A DNA stretch of 22,275 nucleotides from assembly GCA_900552715.1 (NCBI GenBank), contig USAV01000020.1, positions 1-22,275 on the forward strand, given 5' to 3'. A program made the translations under genes and the position numbers. The notes below the pieces were generated by a model. The model was not told the origin of the DNA. It did no database searches and worked only from the letters and a program-made list of their open reading frames with translations. This DNA comes from an uncultured Veillonella sp. Its GTDB lineage: Bacteria > Bacillota > Negativicutes > Veillonellales > Veillonellaceae. Shown in pieces: positions 1-7,334 of the stretch. Position 1 is the first letter of the stretch, and each line of letters opens with the position of its first letter.

Positions 1-51
1 TAAAATGAGGTTATATCTTCCTATATATAAACAAATATGGAGGAAGAGTTT

Positions 52-1164
52 ATGCGACAAATAAAATGTCCTGATTGTAATGAAACATGTATTAAACACG
101 GTGTTTTAAAATCTGGTTCTCAGCGTTGGTTTTGCAAACATTGTAAGGTGGCATTTACCGTTAAAATTAATAATTTAAGTAAAGAGTTAAGCCTATTCTT
201 GAATTGGTTATTCAGCACCAATATTCAAGCTGATATGCCTGGTAAAGGTCGTACATTCAGGCGTAAAACCGCTAAATTTTGGTCCATATGGCCATTGCCA
301 CCAAAAGTGGAAGAAGTACATGATGTGGTATATCTTGATGGAATTTACTTAGCTAGGAATTTATGTGTTTTGATTTGTTGCAATGATACTCATGTTCTAG
401 GATGGTATGTCTGTCGTTATGAGCATGCTAGAGCTTGGCAGTGTTTAATGGAACGGATTGCCGAACCTAAAGTTGTTGTGTCTGATGGTGCTAATGGTTT
501 GCCTAAAGCATTACGTAAAGTTTGGCCTCATAGCAGTCACCAAAGATGCTTGTTTCACATTTTTTGTCAGGTTAGACGATATACGACAAGTAGACCTAAA
601 ACGTTAGCAGGAAAGGATCTTTATACTCTGGCTAAAGATTTATTTAATGTGAAAACAATGGATCAAGCTCTTGTATGGATTAATGAACTTTCAGCGTGGC
701 GAATGACATATTCTGATTTTTTACGAGAAATGACGATTGATGAATTCGGGAACAAACGCTCTACACATGAGCGTTTGCTTAAAGCCGAATCATCATTATG
801 GCGTCTGATTAGGCAACAAACTTTATTTACATTTTTGGAATGTATTGATATTACAGTACCTACAACAAATAATCGTATTGAAGGTGGAGTAAATGCTCAA
901 CTAAGAAGTATGTTACGATCTCATAGGGGCCTTTCACTTGAAAGAAGACTAAAAGCGGTCTATTGGTGGTGCTATATGCACTCACCAAGACCGCTTTCTA
1001 TTTCAGATATATTAAATTGTATGCCTACAGATGAATCGATTGCTGCTATCTACAAACGGTTATCTGATTATTGCCAAATAGATCGCTCAATACCTCAATG
1101 GGGTGATGCTCCTGTTTGGAATGAGCTACATATGTCTACAGATTTTCCAACTTATTGGGATTAG
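52..1164 (+). CDS. IS1249-type transposase (IS256 superfamily, DDE)
   Basis: This is the transposase of the flanking insertion sequence, a DDE-type recombinase that cuts and joins the element ends. The 370-residue protein starts with two CxxC pairs (CPDC at 6-9 and CKHC at 28-31), a zinc-ribbon-like N-terminus typical of the IS1249 group. The likely catalytic residues are D96 in YLDG, D145 in VVSDGANG and E277 in NNRIEGG. Between the second D and the E lies the C/H-containing HQRCLFHIFCQ segment seen in IS256-type enzymes. I chose the ATG at 52 because GGAGG at 39-43 is 8 bases upstream of it. An in-frame ATG at 37 would add five residues but overlaps that binding site. The frame is intact and the length is normal for the family, so it could be active. 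Confidence 0.88.
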   Translation: MRQIKCPDCNETCIKHGVLKSGSQRWFCKHCKVAFTVKINNLSKELSLFLNWLFSTNIQADMPGKGRTFRRKTAKFWSIWPLPPKVEEVHDVVYLDGIYLARNLCVLICCNDTHVLGWYVCRYEHARAWQCLMERIAEPKVVVSDGANGLPKALRKVWPHSSHQRCLFHIFCQVRRYTTSRPKTLAGKDLYTLAKDLFNVKTMDQALVWINELSAWRMTYSDFLREMTIDEFGNKRSTHERLLKAESSLWRLIRQQTLFTFLECIDITVPTTNNRIEGGVNAQLRSMLRSHRGLSLERRLKAVYWWCYMHSPRPLSISDILNCMPTDESIAAIYKRLSDYCQIDRSIPQWGDAPVWNELHMSTDFPTYWD

Positions 1165-1193
1165 TCACACACACTTTTTGTCCTATAACCCTC
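1165..1193 (-). repeat. Candidate right terminal inverted repeat of the IS
   Basis: The segment begins right after the transposase stop codon. Read inward on the - strand it contains GGTTATAGGACAAAAAGTG followed by alternating GT. Its position and content fit an IS256/IS1249-type terminal repeat. No convincing mirrored partner is visible at the left edge of the window. Confidence 0.5.
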
Positions 1194-1240
1194 CTTTTTT
1201 TATGCCACAATTTATTAACATAATAAGAGCCTATCAACAT

Positions 1241-1286
1241 AAAAGAGCTTATTAGAATGATACTATCAATCTAATAAGCTCTTTTT
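1241..1286. terminator. Bidirectional intrinsic terminator after rsmA
   Basis: A perfect 16-bp stem, AAAAGAGCTTATTAGA (1241-1256) with TCTAATAAGCTCTTTT (1270-1285), encloses a 13-base loop. T-runs occur on both strands. It lies just past the rsmA stop codon at 1295 and would end rnmV-rsmA transcription. It may also stop read-through from the insertion sequence. Confidence 0.85.
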
Positions 1287-1294
1287 ACATTGTA

Positions 1295-2149
1295 CTATTT
1301 AATTAAAGAAGCCCACGCATTAGCTACATCGGCGAATTCTTGAAGGGTAAATGTTTCCCCTCTTCGTTGACCATCGATATTCGCTTTTGCTAACAGCTCT
1401 TCGATTCTATCTTTTGATAAGCCCGTTGTTTTCATTGTATTAGCAAATGTTTTCCGTCGTTGTGCAAAACCAGCTTTCACCACTCGGAAGAATAGTTTCT
1501 CATCAATAACATCAACAGGAGGCTTGTCACGCAATACACAACGAATAACAGAGCTCGTTACAGCTGGAGCCGGTAAGAAAGATTTAGGCGGTACATCAAG
1601 TACAATATCAGGCTCAGTATAGTACTGTACAGCTACAGACAATGCACCATAATCCTTTGTACCTGGCTTAGCCACCATACGCAAGGCCACCTCTTTTTGC
1701 ACCATTACAACAAGGCGTTCTATGGGTAATTTACTTTCCAATAGAGACATAATAATAGGTGTTGTAATATAGTATGGCAAATTAGCAACCACTTTAAATG
1801 GTTTATGGTTCATAATGGTTGGCACATCGAGTTTCAACACATCCCCATGGACAATACGTACATTGTCATAGGAAGCCAATGTAGTATCTAGAACCTCTAA
1901 TAAGCGACGGTCTAACTCAATGGCCGTTACATCAGCACCACTTTGTGCTAACCCCTGTGTCAATGTGCCAATACCAGGACCTACCTCTAGTACAGGTTCA
2001 CCAGGTGTCAATTCCGCAGCATGTACAATTTCGTCTACAATACCTCTCTTAATAAGAAAGTTCTGCCCTAATTTCTTACTCATTTTAATATCGAAGCGTT
2101 TACATATATAATGCACTACCTCAGGGCTTGCAATTACTGATTCTAACAT
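1295..2149 (-). CDS. rsmA: 16S rRNA (adenine1518-N6/adenine1519-N6)-dimethyltransferase
   Basis: RsmA (KsgA) dimethylates the two adjacent adenines in the 3'-terminal hairpin of 16S rRNA during late 30S assembly, using S-adenosylmethionine. The 284-residue protein shows the family N-terminus KKLGQNFL, the SAM-binding motif VLEVGPGIGTLTQGL and the catalytic motif NLPYYITTPI. The C-terminal region has the QRRKTFANT helix typical of KsgA. The ATG at 2147-2149 is preceded by AGGAG with a 5-base spacer. It follows rnmV by 13 bases, so the two are almost certainly one transcript. The rnmV-ksgA pairing is the same as in Bacillus. Loss of this enzyme classically gives kasugamycin resistance. Confidence 0.96.
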   Translation of the reverse strand: MLESVIASPEVVHYICKRFDIKMSKKLGQNFLIKRGIVDEIVHAAELTPGEPVLEVGPGIGTLTQGLAQSGADVTAIELDRRLLEVLDTTLASYDNVRIVHGDVLKLDVPTIMNHKPFKVVANLPYYITTPIIMSLLESKLPIERLVVMVQKEVALRMVAKPGTKDYGALSVAVQYYTEPDIVLDVPPKSFLPAPAVTSSVIRCVLRDKPPVDVIDEKLFFRVVKAGFAQRRKTFANTMKTTGLSKDRIEELLAKANIDGQRRGETFTLQEFADVANAWASLIK

Positions 2150-2162
2150 CTTAACTCCTATT

Positions 2163-2690
2163 TTAACTATTTACAGCCTCTTCAAAAGCATCTCGACTTA
2201 TACCATAGTGATTTAAACGGTATAAAAACTGTTTCCCATTGCCATAACCAATGCCTAACTTAGCCCCAATAACCGCACGGCGAGCAGCACTATCAGGCAT
2301 ACCTGATAACCCATGACGAACTAGATCTACCATAGAAAATTCGTTAGATGATTCCAAGGATTCTACATGTAATGTGGATAAAGCCTTTCTAATGGATTCT
2401 GGAGATGCTTGTTCTATGCCAATATCATCATTTGCAAAAGCTTCATCACGAGGGACAAAAGCATGCTGTGCATTAGGGAATTTTTTTGTTAATACACGAC
2501 GAATTCTCTCCCCTGCTGTATCAGGATCGGTTAATATGATAATACCTCGCTTTTCATAAGCTACACGAATCATATCAATAACACCTTTACGAAGTGTAAA
2601 ACCCTCTGTAGCAATACAGTCTGCTTCCACGGCTTGTGCAATACGTTGTATATCAGATTTTCCTTCTACGACGATGACTTGTTTAAGCAT
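2163..2690 (-). CDS. rnmV: Ribonuclease M5 (5S rRNA maturation nuclease)
   Basis: RNase M5 cuts both strands of the 5S rRNA precursor to give the mature ends in low-GC Gram-positive-type bacteria. The 175-residue protein is a normal length and starts with a TOPRIM domain. E9 lies in VVEGKSD, and the acidic pair D55/D57 in LTDPDTAGERIRR supplies the metal ligands. The C-terminal segment has the GxGNGKQFLxRLNxYGI pattern of the family. The ATG at 2688-2690 has a strong AAAGGAGG upstream. It is the first gene of an rnmV-rsmA operon and is divergent from the LysR-type regulator, with a 104-base gap between them. Confidence 0.93.
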   Translation of the reverse strand: MLKQVIVVEGKSDIQRIAQAVEADCIATEGFTLRKGVIDMIRVAYEKRGIIILTDPDTAGERIRRVLTKKFPNAQHAFVPRDEAFANDDIGIEQASPESIRKALSTLHVESLESSNEFSMVDLVRHGLSGMPDSAARRAVIGAKLGIGYGNGKQFLYRLNHYGISRDAFEEAVNS

Positions 2691-2735
2691 AGGTCCTCCT
2701 TTATTCTATTAGTACATTGTAACATATATATAACA

Positions 2736-2764
2736 TTGCTTAAATACTTATAATCGAGTAGTAT
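2736..2764 (+). promoter_or_regulatory. Candidate promoter of the LysR-type regulator gene
   Basis: TTGCTT (2736-2741) and TAGTAT (2759-2764) are separated by 17 bases, and the -10 ends 30 bases before the start codon. A TATAAT at 2750-2755 is an alternative -10 but has a poorer -35. The 104-base gap also has to hold the divergent rnmV promoter, for which TACAAT on the - strand is a weak candidate -10. Confidence 0.4.
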
Positions 2765-2794
2765 AGGTAGTGTAATATATAAAAGGAGGCCATT

Positions 2795-3733
2795 ATGACC
2801 TTACAACAATTAAAGTATGTCACAACAATTGCAAATATAGGCAGTATTAGTGAAGCTGCTAAGAGACTCTTCGTCTCGCAACCAAGTCTAACAAAGGCTA
2901 TTAAGGAATTGGAAAAGGAAATGGGCATTACCATTTTCGACCGTACCAATAAAGGGATTACTGTTTCTAAAGAAGGGGAACGTTTCCTCGGCTATGCACG
3001 CCAAGTACTAGAGCAAGCCGCTTTATTGGAAGAGCAATATAAAAGCCAAAGCGGTGGTAAAAAACAATTCTCTGTTTCTACGCAACATTACTCCTTTGCG
3101 GTTAACGCCTTTGTAGAGCTTTTAAAAGGCGCAGGCATCGATCAATATGATGTATCCTTACGGGAAACTCAAACCTATGAAATCATCGATGACGTAGCTC
3201 ATATGAAGAGTGAGATTGGTTTACTCTTCTATAATGATTTTAATAGACCTGTACTAGAGAAATTAATTCATACTAATGAATTAACATTTACAGAGTTATT
3301 TACTGCACACCCACATATCTTCATAGGCAAAAACCATCCACTAGCTAATAAAAAGGTTGTGTCTATGGACGAGTTAGAGGAATATCCTTATATCTCATTT
3401 GAGCAAGGCGATCACAACTCCTTCTATTTCTCTGAAGAAATCTTTAGTACCGTTGTACGACCAAAACATATTCGTGTACGCGATAGAGCATCCCTCTTTA
3501 GTTTATTGCTTGGTCTAGATGGTTATACCGTATCAAGTGGTGTTATCGATGAAGAAGTAAATGGGGAGAATATTATTTCTGTACCTCTCGCCGAAGAAGG
3601 TTTGATGCACATCGGTTACATTACCAACAACAAAATGCATCGCAGCCGTTTAGGGCAAGAATATATTCAAGCCTTAGAACAGTATGTAGGCAACTACGGC
3701 AGACATATTAAACTACCTGAAACAAAAGAATAA
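2795..3733 (+). CDS. LysR-type transcriptional regulator, probably of the methionine genes
   Basis: This is a DNA-binding regulator of the LysR family. The N-terminal winged helix-turn-helix covers about residues 1-60, with the pattern ISEAAKRLFVSQPSLTKAIKELE. A periplasmic-binding-protein-like effector domain covers about residues 88-300. Its 312 residues are the family's usual length. The ATG is preceded by AAAAGGAGG. Downstream on the same strand are a MetE-like methionine synthase and MsrAB, and candidate operators lie in front of the synthase. I therefore infer control of methionine metabolism, in the style of MtaR/CmbR. The effector is unknown and the sequence does not show it. LysR proteins often control a divergent gene, but rnmV is a housekeeping nuclease and an unlikely target. 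Confidence 0.88.
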   Translation: MTLQQLKYVTTIANIGSISEAAKRLFVSQPSLTKAIKELEKEMGITIFDRTNKGITVSKEGERFLGYARQVLEQAALLEEQYKSQSGGKKQFSVSTQHYSFAVNAFVELLKGAGIDQYDVSLRETQTYEIIDDVAHMKSEIGLLFYNDFNRPVLEKLIHTNELTFTELFTAHPHIFIGKNHPLANKKVVSMDELEEYPYISFEQGDHNSFYFSEEIFSTVVRPKHIRVRDRASLFSLLLGLDGYTVSSGVIDEEVNGENIISVPLAEEGLMHIGYITNNKMHRSRLGQEYIQALEQYVGNYGRHIKLPETKE

Positions 3734-3756
3734 TATTGTAGGATTCTTGATTATAT

Positions 3757-3782
3757 TTAAACTGCTCTACATAACAGTTTAA
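3757..3782. other. Short hairpin downstream of the LysR gene
   Basis: TTAAACTG (3757-3764) and CAGTTTAA (3775-3782) can form an 8-bp stem with a 10-base loop. There is no T-run, so it is unlikely to terminate alone. It lies directly before the larger hairpin at 3791-3871. Confidence 0.5.
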
Positions 3783-3790
3783 CTTTAACT

Positions 3791-3871
3791 AAAAGCACTC
3801 TCGATTTTGAACTGCACCTCGAAAAATTGTGTCCAATTTTTCGAGTACAGTTCATTTAGAGAGTGCTTTTT
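3791..3871 (+). terminator. Long compound terminator hairpin after the LysR gene
   Basis: Three nested complementary blocks form one long hairpin. The outer stem pairs AAAAGCACTCTC (3791-3802) with GAGAGTGCTTTT (3859-3870). The middle stem pairs TGAACTG (3808-3814) with CAGTTCA (3848-3854). The inner stem pairs CTCGAAAAATTG (3818-3829) with CAATTTTTCGAG (3834-3845) around a 4-base loop. A T-run follows the outer stem on the + strand. The simplest reading is a terminator isolating the regulator gene from the methionine synthase gene. The stem is unusually long for that task. Confidence 0.75.
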
Positions 3872-3964
3872 AATATATGTAGAAAATCTAACTACTATCA
3901 AATACGCCAAAGAAAAGCATAGGATACTCTACAATTGAGTTGATACTATATTACTTTCATATCT

Positions 3965-4004
3965 TGATATAACTGAAATAAAAAAATAATCCGCTGATAT
4001 AACT
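3965..4004 (+). repeat. Direct repeat TGATATAACT, two copies 30 bases apart
   Basis: TGATATAACT occurs at 3965-3974 and again at 3995-4004, a 30-base period close to three helical turns. A shorter TGATAT recurs at 4031-4036. Regularly spaced repeats ahead of a promoter fit multi-site binding by a LysR-type regulator. Confidence 0.6.
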
Positions 4005-4014
4005 TAAAACTATA
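3998..4014. promoter_or_regulatory. MET-box-like operator
   Basis: The 17-base near-palindrome TATAACTTAAAACTATA differs by about two bases from the consensus I remember for streptococcal MtaR MET-boxes, TATAGTTTSAAACTATA. It overlaps the second direct repeat and lies about 100 bases before the start codon of a methionine synthase gene that follows a LysR-type regulator. Binding by that regulator is an inference. Confidence 0.45.
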
Positions 4015-4116
4015 TACAACATCAATATATTGATATTTTTATATATGCTCATCCTTAGTTATAATAAACCTATCGAATCTATCGGTTTTACCGTTTATAT
4101 AAGGAGGATTATAAAT

Positions 4117-5238
4117 ATGTCCAAACAATTAGCACCATTTCATTTTGATATCGTAGGTTCCTTCCTACGCCCAGCAGAATTAAAAGAAGCTCGTGAAGCT
4201 TTTACAAAAGGAAATATTACAAGAGAAGAACTAACAGCTGTTGAAGATCGTCTCATTACAGACCTCATTCAAAAACAAAAAGCAGCAGGTCTTCCTGTTA
4301 TCACTGATGGTGAATTCCGCCGTGCATACTGGCACTTAGATTTCATGTGGGGATTCAATGGCGTAAAAGAAATTGAACTTGAACACGGTTACAAATTCGT
4401 TGGACAAGAAACTGCGCCAGGCTCTCTCGCCCTTACTGGTAAAATTACAGGTACTAACCATCCATTTGTAGAGCATTTCAAATTCGTAAAACAATTTGAA
4501 GATGAACATACTACAGCTCGTCAAACAATTCCTGCTCCATCCCAATTCTTAGCTGAATTATTCCGTGAGGATAATGGTATTACAACACGCTCCTTCTACC
4601 CTGATTTAGAAGAATTAATTCAAGACATTGCTGCTGCATACCGTCAAGTAATTAAAGACCTCTATGAAGCAGGTTGCCGCAACATCCAATTTGATGATTG
4701 CACTTGGGGTATGTGCTGTGACCACGCTTACTGGACTGGTCGCCAAAAAGATAAAAGCGTCACTATCGAAGGTGAAACAGCTAAATACCTCCGCTTAAAC
4801 AACTTGGCTCTCGAAGGTCGACCTCATGACTTAGCGTTCACAACCCATGTATGCCGTGGTAATTACAACTCTACTTGGGCTGCTAGTGGTGGTTATGAAC
4901 CAGTTGCACCAATTCTATTCGCTAAAGAAAATGTAGATGCATACTATCTAGAATTTGATGATGACCGCTCTGGTGGCTTTGAACCATTGCGTGAAGTATC
5001 TCCTAATAAAAAGGTCGTATTAGGTCTTATTACATCTAAACGCCCAGAATTAGAGGATAAAGAGGTTATCAAAGAACGTATCAAAGAAGCTACAAAATAT
5101 ATTCCTCTTGAAAGACTTTGCCTATCCCCTCAATGTGGCTTTGCATCTTGTGAAATCGGCAACCAATTGACCGAAGAGCAACAATGGGCTAAACTTGCAT
5201 TAGTAAAAGAAATAGCTCACGAAGTTTGGGGTGATTAA
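4117..5238 (+). CDS. MetE-like cobalamin-independent methionine synthase, C-terminal-domain-only form (YxjG/YxjH type)
   Basis: The protein is predicted to transfer a methyl group to homocysteine to make methionine. It has only the catalytic zinc barrel of MetE and lacks the N-terminal barrel of the roughly 750-residue enzyme. The expected zinc ligands are visible: H244 and C246 in HVCRGN, E279 in YYLEFDD and C340 in SPQCGF. The N-terminal motif DIVGSFLRP is typical of the YxjG/YxjH group. I chose the ATG at 4117 because AAGGAGG lies 9 bases upstream and homology starts there, giving 373 residues. An in-frame ATG at 4030 would add 29 unrelated residues. The next gene, msrAB, starts on the base after the stop codon. 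The natural methyl donor of such short forms is not evident from sequence. Confidence 0.85.
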   Translation: MSKQLAPFHFDIVGSFLRPAELKEAREAFTKGNITREELTAVEDRLITDLIQKQKAAGLPVITDGEFRRAYWHLDFMWGFNGVKEIELEHGYKFVGQETAPGSLALTGKITGTNHPFVEHFKFVKQFEDEHTTARQTIPAPSQFLAELFREDNGITTRSFYPDLEELIQDIAAAYRQVIKDLYEAGCRNIQFDDCTWGMCCDHAYWTGRQKDKSVTIEGETAKYLRLNNLALEGRPHDLAFTTHVCRGNYNSTWAASGGYEPVAPILFAKENVDAYYLEFDDDRSGGFEPLREVSPNKKVVLGLITSKRPELEDKEVIKERIKEATKYIPLERLCLSPQCGFASCEIGNQLTEEQQWAKLALVKEIAHEVWGD

Positions 5239-6177
5239 ATGAATGAACATACTATATATTTAGGGGGCGGTTGTTTCTGGGGCCTTCAAGGGTATATCAG
5301 AAAAATCTCTGGTGTGATTTCCACTGAAGTAGGCTATGCCAATGGCCCTACGGAAAATCCAAGTTATGAAGATGTCTGTCATGATAGTGGTCACGTGGAA
5401 GCACTAAAGGTTACATACGATGCAGATGTACTTTCCTTAGATCACTTAATTCAATACTTCTTACGCGCCATCGATCCATTCAGCGTTAATAAACAAGGTG
5501 GCGACGTAGGCATTCAATATCGAACTGGTATTTACTATATAGATAAAGCCGACAAATCAATTATTGAAAGCACTTTAGCTCGTGCGCAATCCTTCGAAGG
5601 AAAGCCATTTGCTATTGAAGTATTACCTCTATCTAACTACTATTCTGCAGAGGAATATCACCAAGATTACTTAGATAAAAATCCTACTGGTTATTGTCAT
5701 ATTCCACTAGGCCTATCTGATGAACCACTTGTAGATGACAGTGCCTATAATAAACCTTCCGAGGAAGATCTCAAGGCTTTGTCGCCTCAAGAATTTGAAG
5801 TTACACAGAACTCTGCTACGGATGCGCCGTTCAGTCATGACCTAACCGATGAGTTCAAACCAGGACTGTACGTAGATATCACTACAGGAGAACCTCTCTT
5901 CGTGTCCGCCCATAAATTTGAGTCTCACTGTGGTTGGCCTAGCTTCACAAAGCCAATCGCAAAGGATGTTATTAAATACTATCAAGATGACTCTCATGGC
6001 ATGAATCGGATTGAAGTCCGCAGCCGCATTGGTAATGCCCATTTAGGCCATGTATTTGAAGATGGCCCTAATGGTTCATTGCGCTACTGTATCAATGGAT
6101 CATCTTTACGATTTATCCCTAAAGATGAATTAAAAGGTACAAAGTACGAATATCTAATTCCATATATCGAAGACTAA
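5239..6177 (+). CDS. msrAB: Bifunctional peptide-methionine sulfoxide reductase MsrA/MsrB
   Basis: This fused enzyme repairs oxidised methionine in proteins. The MsrA half reduces the S-epimer and the MsrB half the R-epimer of methionine sulfoxide. MsrA covers about residues 4-160 with the catalytic C12 in GGGCFWG and a probable resolving Cys in GYCH at 153. MsrB covers about 178-312 with CGWPSF (C231) and the catalytic C284 in RYCINGSSLRF. The two CxxC zinc pairs of many MsrB proteins are absent. No signal peptide is seen, so it should act in the cytoplasm. The ATG directly follows the TAA of the methionine synthase gene with GGGGTG inside that gene's end, so translation is probably coupled. 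The pair joins methionine synthesis with methionine repair. Confidence 0.94.
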   Translation: MNEHTIYLGGGCFWGLQGYIRKISGVISTEVGYANGPTENPSYEDVCHDSGHVEALKVTYDADVLSLDHLIQYFLRAIDPFSVNKQGGDVGIQYRTGIYYIDKADKSIIESTLARAQSFEGKPFAIEVLPLSNYYSAEEYHQDYLDKNPTGYCHIPLGLSDEPLVDDSAYNKPSEEDLKALSPQEFEVTQNSATDAPFSHDLTDEFKPGLYVDITTGEPLFVSAHKFESHCGWPSFTKPIAKDVIKYYQDDSHGMNRIEVRSRIGNAHLGHVFEDGPNGSLRYCINGSSLRFIPKDELKGTKYEYLIPYIED

Positions 6178-6209
6178 AAAAGGACGCCTTAATCATAAGG
6201 CGTCCTTTT
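6178..6209 (+). terminator. Intrinsic terminator after msrAB
   Basis: GGACGCCTTA (6182-6191) pairs with TAAGGCGTCC (6196-6205) around a 4-base loop. The stem is flanked by an A-run and followed by TTTT. It lies directly after the msrAB stop codon. Confidence 0.9.
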
Positions 6210-6256
6210 ACTATATCTATTGTGATTACTCACTTACTGAGCTAAGTAGGTCCAAT

Positions 6257-6286
6257 AAAAAAAGGATATATCTTATAGATATACCC
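6257..6286 (-). terminator. Intrinsic terminator of the YabE-like gene
   Basis: On the - strand GGGTATATC pairs with GATATATCC (one G-T pair) around a 5-base loop, followed by seven T's. It starts 15 bases past the stop codon of the gene at 6301 and faces the msrAB terminator. Confidence 0.8.
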
Positions 6287-6300
6287 TCTAAATCATCATA

Positions 6301-7278
6301 TTAGTCCAATACGTACACTGTAACGTCTTGGCGACCAAAGTCCATAGCCTCACCATAAGAGTCCATTACAAGGTCAATTTTGTTACCCACAATGGCACCG
6401 CCTGTATCGGCAGCAATAGCTTCACCGTAACCAGGGATAAATAAACGTGTACCCAATGGAATAACATCTGGGTCAACCGCTGCAATACCGCGTACTGCAG
6501 GAACACCCGTTGCCGTAATACCAGCACCATCACCATCGCCAGCAAGGTAAGCAGAAGCTTCCATTACGATAGCACGAGATGAGCGACCCGCAATATTACG
6601 AGATGTTGTCACTTCACGAGTACCTTCTTTAATAATAGTAGGTACCATTTCGCGTTGTGTTACTTTAGATACGTCATTTGTTTTAATAACCGTACCATTA
6701 CTATATAATGTTTCACGTTGCACTCGTTCTGAACCAGGTTGGCCAACTTGAACAACCTCTTCTTCACCCATAGCCATAGTGTCATCTTTTTGACGAATCA
6801 CTTGAATAGGAATCTCTTGATCTACTGTGGATAAAGAACGGCTTGTTACTTGTGCAATTGTAATATGTGTACCACTTAATACAGAACCATTTGCATCGCC
6901 TACTACAGCGTAGTTAGGCATTTTGAAACCAAGTTCATTAGCAACGCCTTGTGCAGTTGTTTCTGTTGTGAAAACAGCTCTAGTCTTACCATTAACAGTT
7001 ACATAAACTGGAATGGCACGTACAACAGTTAATGTTGTACCATTTTGAACAGATGTTGAGCTGGAAATAACTTTATCATTTGGATTTAATTTAACCCCGG
7101 CATCGCGTACGATACCTTCGTTAGAATTTAAATGCGTTCTAACAGTGTGTGCTGCACCATCTACCATAACGGTAACGGTTTTATCATTATAAGAAAAACC
7201 TGTCATAGTTACAGCTGTTACAATCAATCCAGCAACAACAGACGAAATATATCGTTTGTGTGTCTTATGAATTCTCAT
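6301..7278 (-). CDS. YabE-like secreted or membrane-anchored protein with DUF348, G5-like and 3D domains
   Basis: This is a likely cell-envelope protein related to B. subtilis YabE and to Rpf/stationary-phase-survival-type cell wall enzymes. A hydrophobic segment at about residues 11-28 acts as signal or anchor. Two ubiquitin-like DUF348 repeats follow (about 33-85 and 90-143), then a G5-like region (about 150-225). The C-terminal 3D domain (about 235-325) carries the three namesake aspartates D269 in AVDP, D291 in AADTGGAI and D302 in KIDLVMDS. The 3D fold resembles the MltA lytic transglycosylase barrel, so peptidoglycan cleavage is likely but not proved. The ATG has GGAGGG 8 bases upstream. 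In B. subtilis yabE lies between yabD (tatD) and rnmV, which supports the assignment. The gene is monocistronic, with its own promoter and terminator. Confidence 0.87.
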   Translation of the reverse strand: MRIHKTHKRYISSVVAGLIVTAVTMTGFSYNDKTVTVMVDGAAHTVRTHLNSNEGIVRDAGVKLNPNDKVISSSTSVQNGTTLTVVRAIPVYVTVNGKTRAVFTTETTAQGVANELGFKMPNYAVVGDANGSVLSGTHITIAQVTSRSLSTVDQEIPIQVIRQKDDTMAMGEEEVVQVGQPGSERVQRETLYSNGTVIKTNDVSKVTQREMVPTIIKEGTREVTTSRNIAGRSSRAIVMEASAYLAGDGDGAGITATGVPAVRGIAAVDPDVIPLGTRLFIPGYGEAIAADTGGAIVGNKIDLVMDSYGEAMDFGRQDVTVYVLD

Positions 7279-7304
7279 ATTGTAATCCCTCCTGTAATGT
7301 AATT

Positions 7305-7334
7305 ATTCTACTACAGATAGATATAACCTGTCAA
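7305..7334 (-). promoter_or_regulatory. Promoter of the YabE-like gene
   Basis: On the - strand a perfect TTGACA (7329-7334) is followed after 18 bases by TAGAAT (7305-7310), 26 bases before the start codon. This is the best housekeeping-type promoter in the window. Confidence 0.75.

Larger units (their letters stand above)
1..1193 (+). mobile_element. IS1249-type insertion sequence (IS256 superfamily), left end unresolved
   Basis: The element carries one transposase gene and ends on the right with a sequence that, read inward on the - strand from 1193, starts GAGGGTTATAGGACAAAAAG and continues GTGTGTGTGA. This resembles the terminal repeat I associate with IS1249-type elements. A matching left repeat is not obvious. 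The only similar stretch is GAGGTTATA at 7-15, so the true left end may lie before the window or may have decayed. The element lies just beyond the rsmA terminator and disrupts no gene visible here. I cannot confirm a target-site duplication because the left flank is missing. Confidence 0.7.
3872..4116 (+). promoter_or_regulatory. AT-rich leader and control region of the MetE-like gene
   Basis: This gene-free stretch (with 3734-3871, a 383-base gap) holds repeated TGATAT-containing elements, a 14-bp perfect palindrome ATCAATATATTGAT at 4021-4034, and a TATAAT at 4060-4065 that could be the -10 of the downstream gene. No good -35 lies 16-18 bases upstream of it, as expected for an activator-dependent promoter. 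I see no S-box or T-box structure. AAGGAGG at 4101-4107 is the ribosome binding site. Confidence 0.5.

Noticed and set aside
2740..2949. Open frame of 69 codons on the - strand across the LysR start
   Set aside because: It covers the LysR promoter and helix-turn-helix coding region in antisense, has no ribosome binding site and is compositionally a shadow.
3791..3871. CRISPR repeat or array
   Set aside because: The palindrome occurs once and has no regularly spaced repeats and spacers, and no cas genes are present.
3872..4116. Possible SAM (S-box) or T-box riboswitch ahead of the MetE-like gene
   Set aside because: The leader after the candidate -10 is only about 50 bases, and I see no S-box core, no T-box sequence and no terminator/antiterminator pair before the ribosome binding site.
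4030..4116. 29-residue N-terminal extension of the MetE-like protein from the ATG at 4030
   Set aside because: Family homology begins at the ATG at 4117, which has AAGGAGG in front. The upstream ATG lies in the promoter region with no binding site.
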